Assembly: GCA_963747985.1 (NCBI GenBank) | Contig: CAVVHG010000004.1 | Location: 186,001-250,000 of the forward strand | From: JACADW01 sp963747985 | GTDB taxonomy: Bacteria > Acidobacteriota > UBA6911 | Reading direction: 5' to 3' | Length of the DNA: 64,000 nucleotides | In this document: positions 27,174 through 36,527 of the stretch, piece after piece | Layout of the letters: each line of letters opens with the position of its first letter | How positions within the stretch are numbered: the first letter of the stretch is position 1 | The notes under the pieces: generated by a model | What the model was told of the DNA's origin: nothing | The model's database searches: none | What the model saw: the letters and a program-made list of their open reading frames with translations, nothing else | Translations under genes and position numbers: made by a program

Positions 27174-29591
27174 CTAAACGATCGTCAGGGAATATGAGGG
27201 CGATACGACACTCCCGGACGATGCAAAATATTCTACCCATCCTGCGCTGGCCGTGACCGGTCCCAGGACAGCCTCGAAGGTCTTCCCGCCGATGAGCCTG
27301 GCCGTTGTCCGTGCCCAGTCCTGACTGCCTGCCACCCGGTAATTCAGCGCCACAGGGCCCGCCTCGAGGGCGACGATCGTGACACGAACGCTCTCGCCCC
27401 TCGGAAGCAGTGTCGGTCTTGTCGGGACGAAAACGCGCCCTTGTGCTTCTCCGTCCGGACGCGTTGCCTCGGAGAACGCTCGCTCGATTTCCGGCGGGGA
27501 CTCGCCCAGGTACTCCTTGATCGACAGGGGAAGCCTGTAAAGAGCGAGGCGCACGAACTTGTTGTGCATGGAAGCCAGTGTCCCGAGATCGTTCCGGGTG
27601 CAAGCGACTCTCTGGAAAGACAGCACGGCTGTCCGAACCTGCGGAGCGAGCCTGAGCCAGAGCGGGACGGCGTCCGATCGGACCTTCTCCTTTGCCTGCT
27701 CACGGTTGCCGCCCTTCCTGAGCTGGCCGGCTTCCTGCAGGATGCGGTGGATCCGGTGCGCGAGAATCCATGCTTCCGAGTAGGGCACGAGAAATTCAAC
27801 ATGATGCGCCAGGTAGTCCAGACGCTCGCGCTCGGAAGGCGCGGCAGCGTTCCCGGCAATTGACCGGAGGGATTCCGCGACTTCTTTTTGGGATCGGAGG
27901 GTGGCGGGATCCGGCTCATAATCGTTCCAGAAGGTGAACGCTTCGCTGTAGTCCCCGGAGAACTCGCGGGTAACCGCGTGCCCGTCCTGTGTCTCTCCTG
28001 TCCAGGTGCACAGGAGCTTTCGGTCGCGATCGGCACTGTTGAGCACATCTGCGAGCTTCGAAGAGCGATCCGCGACCGCCTGAGTGCGAGCATAGGCCTG
28101 ATAATAGTCCGCCGGCTTCAGTCCGCGGTCCCAGCTGAACCTCGCCTGGAAAGCCGCCGTGGGGTCCACGATCCGGTGCCTCCAGTGGATGCCGATCAGG
28201 CCCTGGCATCCGTAGCTTTCGGCGAGGTTCATGTCGCGCTCGAAGCGGTGAACGTGAAACTGCGGCAACCACATGGAAGGGTCGTCCTCCAACCAGGGAA
28301 TGGGCCAGCGCTCGCGGCCCTCGAGCCTTCCGAAAACCTCGCTGACGGGATCCCAGCCGAGCGAGTCGCTGAGGCAGGCAAAGACGATATCCATCGGCAG
28401 GCGCTTGTGGAAGGACTCGAAGTGACGTGAGACGCCTCCCCAGCCTGAGACGACGAGTTTCTTGTCCGATGCGTGACGCCGCAGGAAGTCGTGAGCCTGA
28501 ACGAATGGCGTAACCGACAGGGGTTCGTTGGTCTTGCGGCTGTCCCAGTTCATCTGCTCGTCTTCCCACAGCCACACGTACTGCACATCGGGATATGCCT
28601 CGAGCAGCTGCCCCAACCTGGTTTCGAGCATGTCTCGCGCCGTTACGCTCTCCATGTCAAACCTTGGCCCTGCCTGAGGGCGATCAGACTGCCCGGCGGG
28701 CTTTGCTTCCGGCGGGAGGGCGCGCAGGATCTCGTCCGGAATCTGGTAAGGCTCGAACCCTATCCCGGTCCTTATGCCGAGTTTTGTCGCATAGGCGAAT
28801 GCTTTCCGGAGCAGCGCGCGCGTCAGCTCAGCCGTTTCCCACGGGTCACGCCCGAACCGGGTTGCGTCGGAGCCGAACACCTCGCGGTCATAGAAGTCGG
28901 CAGCACCCATGGTGAAGCGCGATGTCCTCTCCGGCAGGTACCCCCAGCGATTGGTGGCGGTTGTATCCAGAAAAGCCAGGTGGCCGGCGCCCGCGAACTC
29001 GAACGATAGGTAGGATTCAGCCCACTGATTCGCACCCGTATAAACATGCATCCCGAACGTATTGAACCGCATCCTCAGCATCGCTTCGAAATAGGCGCGG
29101 AAGTCCTCGTCGTTGTAGACGCTGATGCAGTTCAGGAAATCCGGCCATGGCAGCAAGCCGCGGGCCGCAAAGCGGGGCGCCGCTTCCCATGGGTGATTCG
29201 CGGGGGGAAGCGTGAGCTGTCGCGCGGCGTCGAACGGGTAACTCTCCCCATCGATCCCGAAGAACACACCCTGACGCTCGAGGAAATCATAGACGGCATA
29301 CAACAGCGCCTGCTCGCTCGCTGCGGAAAAAACGAGCGCATCGGGGCGCAATGAAATGGCATAGCTCTCGGAGGTCCGATACTTGTCGGGTTCCAAGACC
29401 ATCAGGATCTTCTTAACCCCGGCGATCGTGCCTTGACCGCCAGCCAGGCGTTCCAGGCCGCGACGAAGTTCGGAGAGGGCAAGGCGCCGCTTGAAGCTCT
29501 CCTCTCCATCCGACCTTATCTCGATGCCGACCGGTGAATACGCCTGCACCGCCGCCGCTGCCATCGAACCCATGAATTCCCGCCGGTTCAT
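27174..29591 (-). CDS. Tat-exported alpha-glucuronidase-like glycoside hydrolase
   Basis: 805 residues; ATG preceded by AAGGGGGGG. Signal MNRREFMGSMAAAAVQA is Tat-like. Residues about 25-130 resemble the GH67/GH20 N-terminal beta domain (ALLYAVYDFLERQGVFF). The next about 350 residues look like a TIM barrel with acidic motifs (VWLWEDEQMNWD, LVVSGWGGVSRH, IGIHWRHRI). A helical region follows and the C-terminal 120 residues form a beta domain. The substrate is unproven; a uronic acid or hexosamine glycoside is plausible. It opens the minus-strand operon with the 28-codon ORF and the aldo/keto reductase. Confidence 0.7.
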   Translation of the reverse strand: MNRREFMGSMAAAAVQAYSPVGIEIRSDGEESFKRRLALSELRRGLERLAGGQGTIAGVKKILMVLEPDKYRTSESYAISLRPDALVFSAASEQALLYAVYDFLERQGVFFGIDGESYPFDAARQLTLPPANHPWEAAPRFAARGLLPWPDFLNCISVYNDEDFRAYFEAMLRMRFNTFGMHVYTGANQWAESYLSFEFAGAGHLAFLDTTATNRWGYLPERTSRFTMGAADFYDREVFGSDATRFGRDPWETAELTRALLRKAFAYATKLGIRTGIGFEPYQIPDEILRALPPEAKPAGQSDRPQAGPRFDMESVTARDMLETRLGQLLEAYPDVQYVWLWEDEQMNWDSRKTNEPLSVTPFVQAHDFLRRHASDKKLVVSGWGGVSRHFESFHKRLPMDIVFACLSDSLGWDPVSEVFGRLEGRERWPIPWLEDDPSMWLPQFHVHRFERDMNLAESYGCQGLIGIHWRHRIVDPTAAFQARFSWDRGLKPADYYQAYARTQAVADRSSKLADVLNSADRDRKLLCTWTGETQDGHAVTREFSGDYSEAFTFWNDYEPDPATLRSQKEVAESLRSIAGNAAAPSERERLDYLAHHVEFLVPYSEAWILAHRIHRILQEAGQLRKGGNREQAKEKVRSDAVPLWLRLAPQVRTAVLSFQRVACTRNDLGTLASMHNKFVRLALYRLPLSIKEYLGESPPEIERAFSEATRPDGEAQGRVFVPTRPTLLPRGESVRVTIVALEAGPVALNYRVAGSQDWARTTARLIGGKTFEAVLGPVTASAGWVEYFASSGSVVSPSYSLTIV

Positions 29592-29757
29592 TCAATCCCC
29601 CCCCTTGTTCTCTGCTGCTCACGCATCCCCGCGCTCAAACGGCCGTTCAACCGCCGGAAGAGGCAGACTCTCCGGGTGACTCAGGACTGTTCCCGATCAA
29701 ACCGGATTGTCGTATGATGGCCCCGCCACAATCTAACCCAATTGGCAGAGGACCTCA

Positions 29758-31029
29758 ATGAGGCACAAAGAACGAATTCTGGCGGCACTTCGGCACCAGG
29801 AGCCGGACGCGGTGCCGATTGATTTCGGCGCGACCGCAGTCACCGGAATCCACGTGTCCTGCGTCGCGGCCCTGCGCGACTATTACGGATTGGAGAGACG
29901 GCCCGTAAAGGTCCATGAGCCTTACCAGATGCTGGGCTGGATCGATGACGACCTCAAGGAGGCGATGGGGATTGACGCGGAGGCCTCCACGCCGCCCAGA
30001 ACGATGTTCGGATTTGCCAATGACCGGTGGAAGCCCTGGCGGACTCCTCAAGGCCTGGAAGTGCTCGTCTCGGAAGGGTTCGTCACGACCACCGACCGGA
30101 ACGGCGACGTCCTGATCTATCCTGAAGGTGATGCCACGGTCCCGCCGAGCGGCAGGATGCCGAAGGGTGGATACTTTTTCGACACGATCATACGGCAGGA
30201 GCCGATCGACGAAGATCGCCTCGATCCGAAGGACAACCTCGAGGAGTTCGGCCCCATTTCGGAACAGGACCTTTCCTGGATCGCGGGGGAAGTCGCGCGC
30301 GCCGCCACCACGTGCAGGACCGTGGTAGGAACCTTTGGCGGCACGGCTTTCGGGGACATCGCCCTTGTTCCGGGCCCGTTCATGAAGCACCCGAAGGGGA
30401 TTCGTGACGTTGCCGAGTGGTATGTATCGACGGCTGCCCGCCGGGATTATGTGCACAACATCTTTTCCGCACAGTGCGAATTCGCTCTCGCCAACCTTGC
30501 CAGGATCCACTCAATGGTCGGGGATGCTGTAGACGTGGTTTTTGTCTGCGGCACCGACTTCGGTACACAGTCGTCGTCGTTTTGCTCGGTGCAGACATTT
30601 CGCGAGCTGTACTTTCCCTACTACAGGCAGGTCAACGACTGGATCCATCGCCACACGAGCTGGCGTACGTTCAAACACTCGTGCGGGTCGGTTGAGAAGT
30701 TCATCCCTTCCTTCATAGAAGCCGGCTTCGACATCCTGAACCCCGTGCAGTGCTCGGCGGCGGGCATGGGAGCCGAGCATCTCAAGTCCACTTTTGGCGA
30801 CAGGATCGTGTTTTGGGGTGGCGGAGTCGACACCCAGAAGGTGCTTCCGTTCGGAACGCCCGATGAGGTTCGGACCCAGGTTCTGGAGCGCTGCAGGGTG
30901 TTCGCGCGTGGCGGGGGATTTGTGTTCAACACGATCCACAACGTCCAGGCACGCACGCCTGTGGAGAACATAGTTGCCATGATCAACGCCGTCCGCGAAT
31001 TCAGCGGACAACCGCCCGTTCGCACATGA
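29758..31029 (+). CDS. Uroporphyrinogen-decarboxylase-family (MtaA/CmuA-like) protein
   Basis: 423 residues. The start MRHKERILAALRHQEPDAVPIDFG is the typical opening of URO-D superfamily methyltransferases. FKHSCGSVEKFI carries an HxC pair (H307, C309), like the zinc ligands of corrinoid methyltransferases, and FWGGGVDTQKVLPFGTPDEV and NTIHNVQ mark the C-terminal barrel. It is therefore more likely a methyl or corrinoid-linked enzyme than haem-pathway HemE. It heads a plus-strand run with the isomerase-like and ThuA genes. Confidence 0.8.
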   Translation: MRHKERILAALRHQEPDAVPIDFGATAVTGIHVSCVAALRDYYGLERRPVKVHEPYQMLGWIDDDLKEAMGIDAEASTPPRTMFGFANDRWKPWRTPQGLEVLVSEGFVTTTDRNGDVLIYPEGDATVPPSGRMPKGGYFFDTIIRQEPIDEDRLDPKDNLEEFGPISEQDLSWIAGEVARAATTCRTVVGTFGGTAFGDIALVPGPFMKHPKGIRDVAEWYVSTAARRDYVHNIFSAQCEFALANLARIHSMVGDAVDVVFVCGTDFGTQSSSFCSVQTFRELYFPYYRQVNDWIHRHTSWRTFKHSCGSVEKFIPSFIEAGFDILNPVQCSAAGMGAEHLKSTFGDRIVFWGGGVDTQKVLPFGTPDEVRTQVLERCRVFARGGGFVFNTIHNVQARTPVENIVAMINAVREFSGQPPVRT

Positions 31030-31089
31030 GGATTGCCGGATCCGTCTCCTCGCCTGTTTCGTGATCCGGCAGAACCACTGGAGGAACCG

Positions 31090-32055
31090 ATGTCTATGAG
31101 TGGTGTATTCACGGGATCTCGTTTGTCGGGGCGGCCAGGCATTTCTCGCCGCCGTTTTGCGGCATCTGCGCTGGCCGCAATGCCGGCTGCAAAGAGTGCC
31201 TTCGCAGGGCTCGCGGCAGATGCTTCGGCTTCCTATGCGGGGCCGGCGAAGAAGATCATGGTCGGCGCTCATCTCTGGGTGTACGCGTCCACCCAACCGG
31301 GCTACGACCCGACCCCGGTTCTGGACGACGTCTTTGCGGACGTGAGCTCTGCGGGACTTGACTGCCTGGAATTGATGCATGTCGCCCTCCGCCACGAGGA
31401 CGCGGTGGACCGAATCGGGGCCTTGATCCGGAAGTACAAGCTCCCCGTCATAGGCACGTCCTTCGAGGGAGCCATGTGGAACAGGGAGAAGCATGCCGCG
31501 ATCTATGCGGATGCCGAGACCGTGATTTCACGCCTCGCGGCGTTGGGCGGGAGGACGCTCGGAGTCAGCGTCGGCGCGGCCCCAAAGCCAAAAACCGACG
31601 CTCAACTGGATGCCCAGGCGGACCTTTTGCGCCGGATCATGGCGTTGTGCAGCAGGCACAAGGTGGTGCTCAACCTCCATAACCATACATACGAAGTTGA
31701 GAACGGCGAGCACGACCTCAAGGGAACACTGGCCCGCATTCCCGGCATCAAACTTGGGCCGGATTTGAACTGGCTGGTGCGCGCGAAGGTGGATCCGGTC
31801 GACTTCATCCTTCGCAACGGCAAGGCGATCGTATTTCTCCACCTCCGCGACCAGCGAGCCGACGGCAAATGGTCCGAGGCGATGGGAGAAGGGAGCATGG
31901 ATTACGTCGCCATCGGCGATGCTCTTCGCAAAGTCAATTTTGCGGGCGACGCGATGATCGAACTCGCCTTTGAAAGTGAGTTCAAGCCGACACGCCCCCT
32001 GCGCGAAACTCTCCGCATGAGCAGGGAGTATGTCCGCAAGACACTCGGCTTCTAG
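31090..32055 (+). CDS. Tat-exported xylose-isomerase-like TIM-barrel protein
   Basis: 321 residues. ATG at 31090 follows GGAGG, 60 bp after the UroD-like gene. The Tat signal is SRRRFAASALAAMPAAKSAFA. Barrel motifs: GLDCLELMHVAL, VIGTSFEGAMW, LNLHNHTYEVENG (metal-binding His), LGPDLNWLVRAKVDP, VFLHLRDQRADG and IELAFESEF. Such proteins isomerise or epimerise sugars and inositols, or cleave 3-keto-glycosides. Periplasmic location fits the other exported sugar enzymes here. Confidence 0.83.
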   Translation: MSMSGVFTGSRLSGRPGISRRRFAASALAAMPAAKSAFAGLAADASASYAGPAKKIMVGAHLWVYASTQPGYDPTPVLDDVFADVSSAGLDCLELMHVALRHEDAVDRIGALIRKYKLPVIGTSFEGAMWNREKHAAIYADAETVISRLAALGGRTLGVSVGAAPKPKTDAQLDAQADLLRRIMALCSRHKVVLNLHNHTYEVENGEHDLKGTLARIPGIKLGPDLNWLVRAKVDPVDFILRNGKAIVFLHLRDQRADGKWSEAMGEGSMDYVAIGDALRKVNFAGDAMIELAFESEFKPTRPLRETLRMSREYVRKTLGF

Positions 32056-32096
32056 TCACGCGGCGGAGCAGGAGCGATGTAGAACAAGGAATATAG

Positions 32097-32180
32097 AATA
32101 TAGAATCCGGAATGTAGAATTTGGAATAATTGCCAACTGGAAATTTCGGATTCCAAATTCTAAATTCTGGATTCTGAATT
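32097..32180. repeat. AT-rich palindromic element upstream of the ThuA pair
   Basis: 31-base arms (32097-32127 and 32150-32180) match at 27 of 31 positions around a 22-base loop. They are built of GGAATNTAGAAT-type words and are strikingly AT-rich against the surrounding genes. A related palindrome occurs at 33850-33928. Confidence 0.65.
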
Positions 32181-32218
32181 CCATCTCCACCCAAGCGAGC
32201 GTCGTGAGGTTTTGCGAA

Positions 32219-33007
32219 ATGTCGAAAGCAATGTCGGTTTGTATTAGGACCTGGCTGGTCGTGATCTTCGGCGTCCTCTGCGTTGTCTCGTCACTTGCTC
32301 AAGCGTCCCCGTTCAAGGCCTTCGTTGTGGTCAATCGCGCAGAGGACCATGCTGCCATGATCGCCGCTGCCAGGCCCTTCCTGGAACGGTTGGGGGCCGA
32401 GCACAACTTTACGACCACCTTCACGCAGGATGCTTCACAGATAAATGACGCAGTTCTGCCAGGATACCAGGTCCTTATTCAACTGCAACTGGCTCCGTTT
32501 GAAGTACCGCCGGCGCAGCAAGGCGCTTTTCAACGGTTCGTCGAACGAGGAGGAGGATGGGTTGGGATCCACGCCGCCGGATTGACCGGCAAGCAGTTCC
32601 TTGATTCGAAGACATCGTATTGGAAGTGGTTTGAGGACTTCTTCGGCGGTGTCGTTTACTCGCCCCATCCTGCTTTTCAGAAGGCCAGGGTGGTGGTAGA
32701 GGACAGGGGTCACCCCGCGATGAAGAATCTGCCCGCGACATTCGAGATATCAGACGAATGGTACGAGTTCGACAGGAGTCCCCGCCCGAACGTCCGGGTT
32801 CTTGCTTTTGTCGATGAGGAAAGTTACAGGCAGACACGGCCGATGGGGGATCACCCGATCATCTGGTCCAACGAGAAGTACGGGAGAATGATATATATCG
32901 GCATAGGTCATTCGCCGGAAGATTGGGTGGACCGAAACTACGCTGCTCTTGTCCGTGACGCCATCCTCTGGGCCGCATCAAAGTCCGATAGGTCGAATGC
33001 CAGGTGA
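32219..33007 (+). CDS. ThuA-like domain protein (first copy)
   Basis: 262 residues. ATG at 32219, with GTGAGG upstream. Signal peptide about 1-30 (ending SLAQASP). ThuA features: FKAFVVVNRAEDH, YQVLIQLQLAPFE, FVERGGGWVGIHAAG, HPAMKNLPATFEISDEWYEF, and MGDHPIIWSNEKYGRMIYIG. Its fold is glutamine-amidotransferase-like without the cysteine; ThuA proteins take part in trehalose/3-keto-sugar use. It is paralogous to the next gene, which starts 38 bp downstream. Confidence 0.85.
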   Translation: MSKAMSVCIRTWLVVIFGVLCVVSSLAQASPFKAFVVVNRAEDHAAMIAAARPFLERLGAEHNFTTTFTQDASQINDAVLPGYQVLIQLQLAPFEVPPAQQGAFQRFVERGGGWVGIHAAGLTGKQFLDSKTSYWKWFEDFFGGVVYSPHPAFQKARVVVEDRGHPAMKNLPATFEISDEWYEFDRSPRPNVRVLAFVDEESYRQTRPMGDHPIIWSNEKYGRMIYIGIGHSPEDWVDRNYAALVRDAILWAASKSDRSNAR

Positions 33008-33045
33008 CAGGGGGCCGGGGCAGAAAAGCAACGCGGGAGGGGCAG

Positions 33046-33810
33046 ATGTTCACTTGCAGAATTGCGGTCCTGATGCTGGCCGTCTCCGCATGCGCCGAAG
33101 CCGGCAGGACGCCTGCCTTCAGGGCACTTGTCCTGGCCGAGCATGACACGAATCATGGCTCGATGGTCGACGCGGCGACACCCTTCCTCAATCGATTGGC
33201 TGAAGAGAACAACTTCGCGGTCGACTTCATCGAGAACATCGAGAAAATCGATGATGCCTTCCTGTCCCCCTATCAGCTGTTGATTCAGCTGAACTGGACT
33301 CCCATCGGTTGGAGCAAGCCGCAGCAGAAGGCCTTCCGGAACTACATCGAGCAGGGCAAAGGCTGGGTCGGCCTTCATCACGCGGGGCTCACGGGTGAAC
33401 GGGTGCTCGGAGCGGGCCAGGAAAACTGGACCTGGTACCAGGATCGGTTTTTTGGCGGTGCCCGGTATCGTGACTACATCACTCCTCCGGTGAAGGCCAC
33501 AGTAATCATCGAGGACCGCAAACATCCTGCGACGAGGAACCTGCCTGCGTCATTCGAGGTACTGAATGACGAGTGGTACGAATTCGATAGAAGCCCGAGA
33601 CCTGATGTTCACGTCCTGGCGACTGTCGACGAATCCACTTACACACCGAAAATACCCATGGGCGACCATCCGGTTGTCTGGTCGAACGAGAACTACGGGA
33701 GAGTGATATACATACTTATGGGCCACGATGCCGGTATATTCCAGAATCGCGGCTTCACCACGCTTCTGCGTGACGCTATTCTATGGGCTGGCGCCGGCGG
33801 CGGACGGTAA
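33046..33810 (+). CDS. ThuA-like domain protein (second copy, probable lipoprotein)
   Basis: 254 residues. ATG at 33046 follows GGGAGGGG. The N-terminus has a lipobox-like VSAC near residue 16, suggesting membrane anchoring after Sec export. It shares the full ThuA pattern with the first copy (GKGWVGLHHAGLTGE, HPATRNLPASFEVLNDEWYEF, MGDHPVVWSNENYGRVIYI). The two are clearly diverged tandem duplicates, probably co-transcribed and acting on related substrates. Confidence 0.85.
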   Translation: MFTCRIAVLMLAVSACAEAGRTPAFRALVLAEHDTNHGSMVDAATPFLNRLAEENNFAVDFIENIEKIDDAFLSPYQLLIQLNWTPIGWSKPQQKAFRNYIEQGKGWVGLHHAGLTGERVLGAGQENWTWYQDRFFGGARYRDYITPPVKATVIIEDRKHPATRNLPASFEVLNDEWYEFDRSPRPDVHVLATVDESTYTPKIPMGDHPVVWSNENYGRVIYILMGHDAGIFQNRGFTTLLRDAILWAGAGGGR

Positions 33811-33849
33811 TCTGTAACGGCTTGGCCTGAGCAGGCGCTGGATAAATAT

Positions 33850-33928
33850 GGAATATAGTATATGGAATACAGAATCTGGAATTCGGGACTTTTTATCGCC
33901 AGATCCTATATTCTAAATTCTAAGTTCC
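33850..33928. repeat. AT-rich palindromic element downstream of the ThuA pair
   Basis: Arms 33850-33877 and 33901-33928 match at about 21 of 28 positions with a 23-base loop. The word composition (GGAATATAG, AGAATCTGG) is the same as in the element at 32097-32180. It lies between convergent genes and could also act as a terminator. Confidence 0.55.
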
Positions 33929-33957
33929 TCACTCCGCCTTCTCGTCCGCTGATCTCC

Positions 33958-35268
33958 CTAGACATCGTCGGGCAACGTGCGGTTCAGAAAAGACTGGTAC
34001 GCGGTCAGGTCGAAATGCCCGTGCCCCGACAGGTTGAAAAGGATCACTTTCTTCTCGCCTGCCTCGCGCGCAGCCAGCGCATGCCGGATCGTGCTGTGAA
34101 TCGCGTGCGCGGACTCCGGTGCCGGTATGGTTCCCTCGCATTGTGCGAACTTGACCGCACTCTCGAACACATCGAGCTGATGGTACGCCTCCGCCTCGAT
34201 CACGCCATGGGCCAGGAGGTGGCTGACAAGCGGCGCGGACCCGTGGTAACGGAGGCCGCCGGAATGGACCGGCGGCGGCACGAACTTGTGTCCCAGCGTG
34301 TGCATCATCATGAGCGGTGTTGTCCCGGCGACGTCGCCGAAGTCGTACTCGCGTCTTCCGGCCGTGAGCGTCGGGCACGCCGAGGGTTCTACGGCTATGG
34401 CGCGCAGGTTCTTCCTGTCTCCTTTGAGCTTGTCCCGGAGAAACGGGAAGGCGAGACCCGCAAAGTTGCTCCCTCCGCCGTGACACGCGATCAGGATGTC
34501 AGGATAGTCCCCCACGATTTCCATCTGCTTCTTGGCCTCGAGGCCGATGATCGTCTGATGCAGGAGGACGTGGTTCAGGACGCTCCCCAGGGAGTACTTG
34601 GTGTCGTCGCGCTTGACGGCGTCCTCGATTGCCTCTGAAATCGCGATGCCCAGGCTGCCGGGTGAGTCGGGATCTTCGGCCAGGATCGATCTCCCTGCTG
34701 CGGTCAGGCTGGAGGGGCTGGCTACCACGTCGGCGCCGTATGTATTCATCATGATGCGGCGGTACGGCTTCTGGTCGTAGCTGATCCGCACCATGTAAAC
34801 CATGCACTGCAGCCCCATGAGCCGGCAGGCGCACGCGAGTGCGCTCCCCCACTGTCCTGCGCCGGTTTCGGTGGCGAGGCGCTTCACCCGCTCCTGCTTG
34901 TTGAAATAGGCCTGTGCCAGTGCGGTGTTCAGCTTGTGACTGCCGACGGGGCTGACATGCTCGGACTTGTAGTAGATTCTTGCCGGAGTATCGAGCATTT
35001 CCTCGAACGCGCGCGCGCGGTACACCGGGGTGGGACGATAGAGGCGATAGATATCCCTGACCTGATCCGGGATCTCTACCCGCGGTTCCTGGGAGACTTC
35101 CTGCATGATCAGTCCCATCGGGAAGATGGGAGCCAGCATCTCAGGGCCGATCGGCTGTTTGGTTCCGGGATGGAGGGGCGGCGGAAGCGGCGTTGGCAGG
35201 TCCGGCGCGATGTTGTAGTAATGGGTCGGAATTTCTGATTCGGGTAACGCGATCTTGGTGTCGGTCAT
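33958..35268 (-). CDS. trpB: Tryptophan synthase beta chain, TrpB2 type
   Basis: 436 residues, longer than classic TrpB and with the TrpB2 N-terminus (THYYNIAPDLPTPLPPPLHPGT). PLP lysine K112 lies in SPVGSHKLNTA; the phosphate loop is HGGGSNFAG; ATETGAGQWGSA carries the catalytic Glu. It condenses indole and serine to tryptophan in the cytoplasm. No trpA or other trp gene adjoins, as usual for TrpB2, which may serve indole salvage. Confidence 0.92.
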   Translation of the reverse strand: MTDTKIALPESEIPTHYYNIAPDLPTPLPPPLHPGTKQPIGPEMLAPIFPMGLIMQEVSQEPRVEIPDQVRDIYRLYRPTPVYRARAFEEMLDTPARIYYKSEHVSPVGSHKLNTALAQAYFNKQERVKRLATETGAGQWGSALACACRLMGLQCMVYMVRISYDQKPYRRIMMNTYGADVVASPSSLTAAGRSILAEDPDSPGSLGIAISEAIEDAVKRDDTKYSLGSVLNHVLLHQTIIGLEAKKQMEIVGDYPDILIACHGGGSNFAGLAFPFLRDKLKGDRKNLRAIAVEPSACPTLTAGRREYDFGDVAGTTPLMMMHTLGHKFVPPPVHSGGLRYHGSAPLVSHLLAHGVIEAEAYHQLDVFESAVKFAQCEGTIPAPESAHAIHSTIRHALAAREAGEKKVILFNLSGHGHFDLTAYQSFLNRTLPDDV

Positions 35269-35378
35269 CGATATCTTCCTCTTACTGGGTGGCTTTGTTT
35301 CAACTCAGGCCGCGCACCTCCTTGCCTCTTGGATCGAGGCGCGACCCGGAGGCGGTCGGTCCGGGCCTGCGTAGCCTA

Positions 35379-36362
35379 CTACCAGCGCTGATGGACTCTA
35401 TCACGAATCCGGGCGTCGTATAACGTTCGGATGCGGGCCATCGCGTCTGCCGAAAGCGGTGCCAGATCAGATGCCGCTGCATTCTGGGTCGCTTGGGCCG
35501 CATTCTTCGCGCCCGGGATGGCGCAGCTGACGGCATCGAACATCAGGATCCACCGAAGAGCGAACTGCGCAAGCGTTGCACCGGGCGGCACCAGGGGCCG
35601 CAATTGTTCGACGGCTTCCAGTCCCTCACGAAAGTCGACCCCCGAGAAGGTCTCGCCCACATCGAAGGCCTCGCCATGAATATTGAAATTCCTGTGATCG
35701 TCGGGCGGAAAGGAAGTCGCCGCCGTCATCCGTCCGCTGAGCAGGCCGCTCGCCAGGGGAACGCGGGCGAGAATACCGACCTTGCGACGTTTGGCCTGTT
35801 CGAAAAACAACTCAGCCGGCCGCTGGCGGAAGATGTTGAAGATGATCTGGACGCTTTGAACGTTCGGGAACTCCATCGCCTTGAGGCCTTCCTCGACCTT
35901 CTCGACACTGACCCCGTAGAAGCGCAGCTTGCCGGCCTGAACCAGGTCGTCAAGGGTTCCGAACAGCTCGGGCATGTAGTAACACTCGTACGGCGGGCAG
36001 TGCAGCTGAAGAAGGTCCAGAGCATCGACCTCGAGATTGCGCAGGCTGCGATCGACAAAGGCCGTCAGGTTCGAGCGGTTGTATCCGGACGCATTGTGCG
36101 GGTTCAGCCGCCGCCCTGCCTTGGTTGCGACGTGGACCTTTTCGGATCGTTCTTTCAAGACCCTGGCTACCAGCTGCTCGCTGCGACCGTCACCGTACAC
36201 GTCCGCCGTGTCGATGAAATTTACGCCACGATCGATCGAGGCATGCAGGGCTGCCAGCGCGTCGTCGTCGCTGACGGAGCCCCACGCGTTGCCGATCGGC
36301 CAGGCTCCGAAACTGATCTCAGAAACCTGCCATCCGGTCCTTCCGAACTGCCTGTAATGCAT
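35379..36362 (-). CDS. Aldo/keto reductase
   Basis: 327 residues, ATG preceded by GGAGGAGG. Tetrad D51, Y56 (DTADVYGDG), K81 (VATKAG), H121 (LLQLHCPP). No signal peptide, so cytoplasmic, unlike the Tat-exported paralogue at 26010. It is the third aldo/keto reductase in the window; sequences differ enough that they are not recent duplicates. It probably reduces a sugar-derived or other aldehyde. It is 110 bp downstream-facing toward trpB on the same strand. Confidence 0.9.
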   Translation of the reverse strand: MHYRQFGRTGWQVSEISFGAWPIGNAWGSVSDDDALAALHASIDRGVNFIDTADVYGDGRSEQLVARVLKERSEKVHVATKAGRRLNPHNASGYNRSNLTAFVDRSLRNLEVDALDLLQLHCPPYECYYMPELFGTLDDLVQAGKLRFYGVSVEKVEEGLKAMEFPNVQSVQIIFNIFRQRPAELFFEQAKRRKVGILARVPLASGLLSGRMTAATSFPPDDHRNFNIHGEAFDVGETFSGVDFREGLEAVEQLRPLVPPGATLAQFALRWILMFDAVSCAIPGAKNAAQATQNAAASDLAPLSADAMARIRTLYDARIRDRVHQRW

Positions 36363-36527
36363 CGAGCACCTCCTCCCACAAGTTTACGGCCCGTGGTAGA
36401 AAAGCCGAGCCGAGATCTTCCTGCGGATCATGGATCCGGATCAACCGCAAAATGCAGTTTCCAACCTGGGGGCGGGACGAAAACCCGCCTCTCACATGGT
36501 ATGCGATGCTCGCAATGATCTGCGGGG

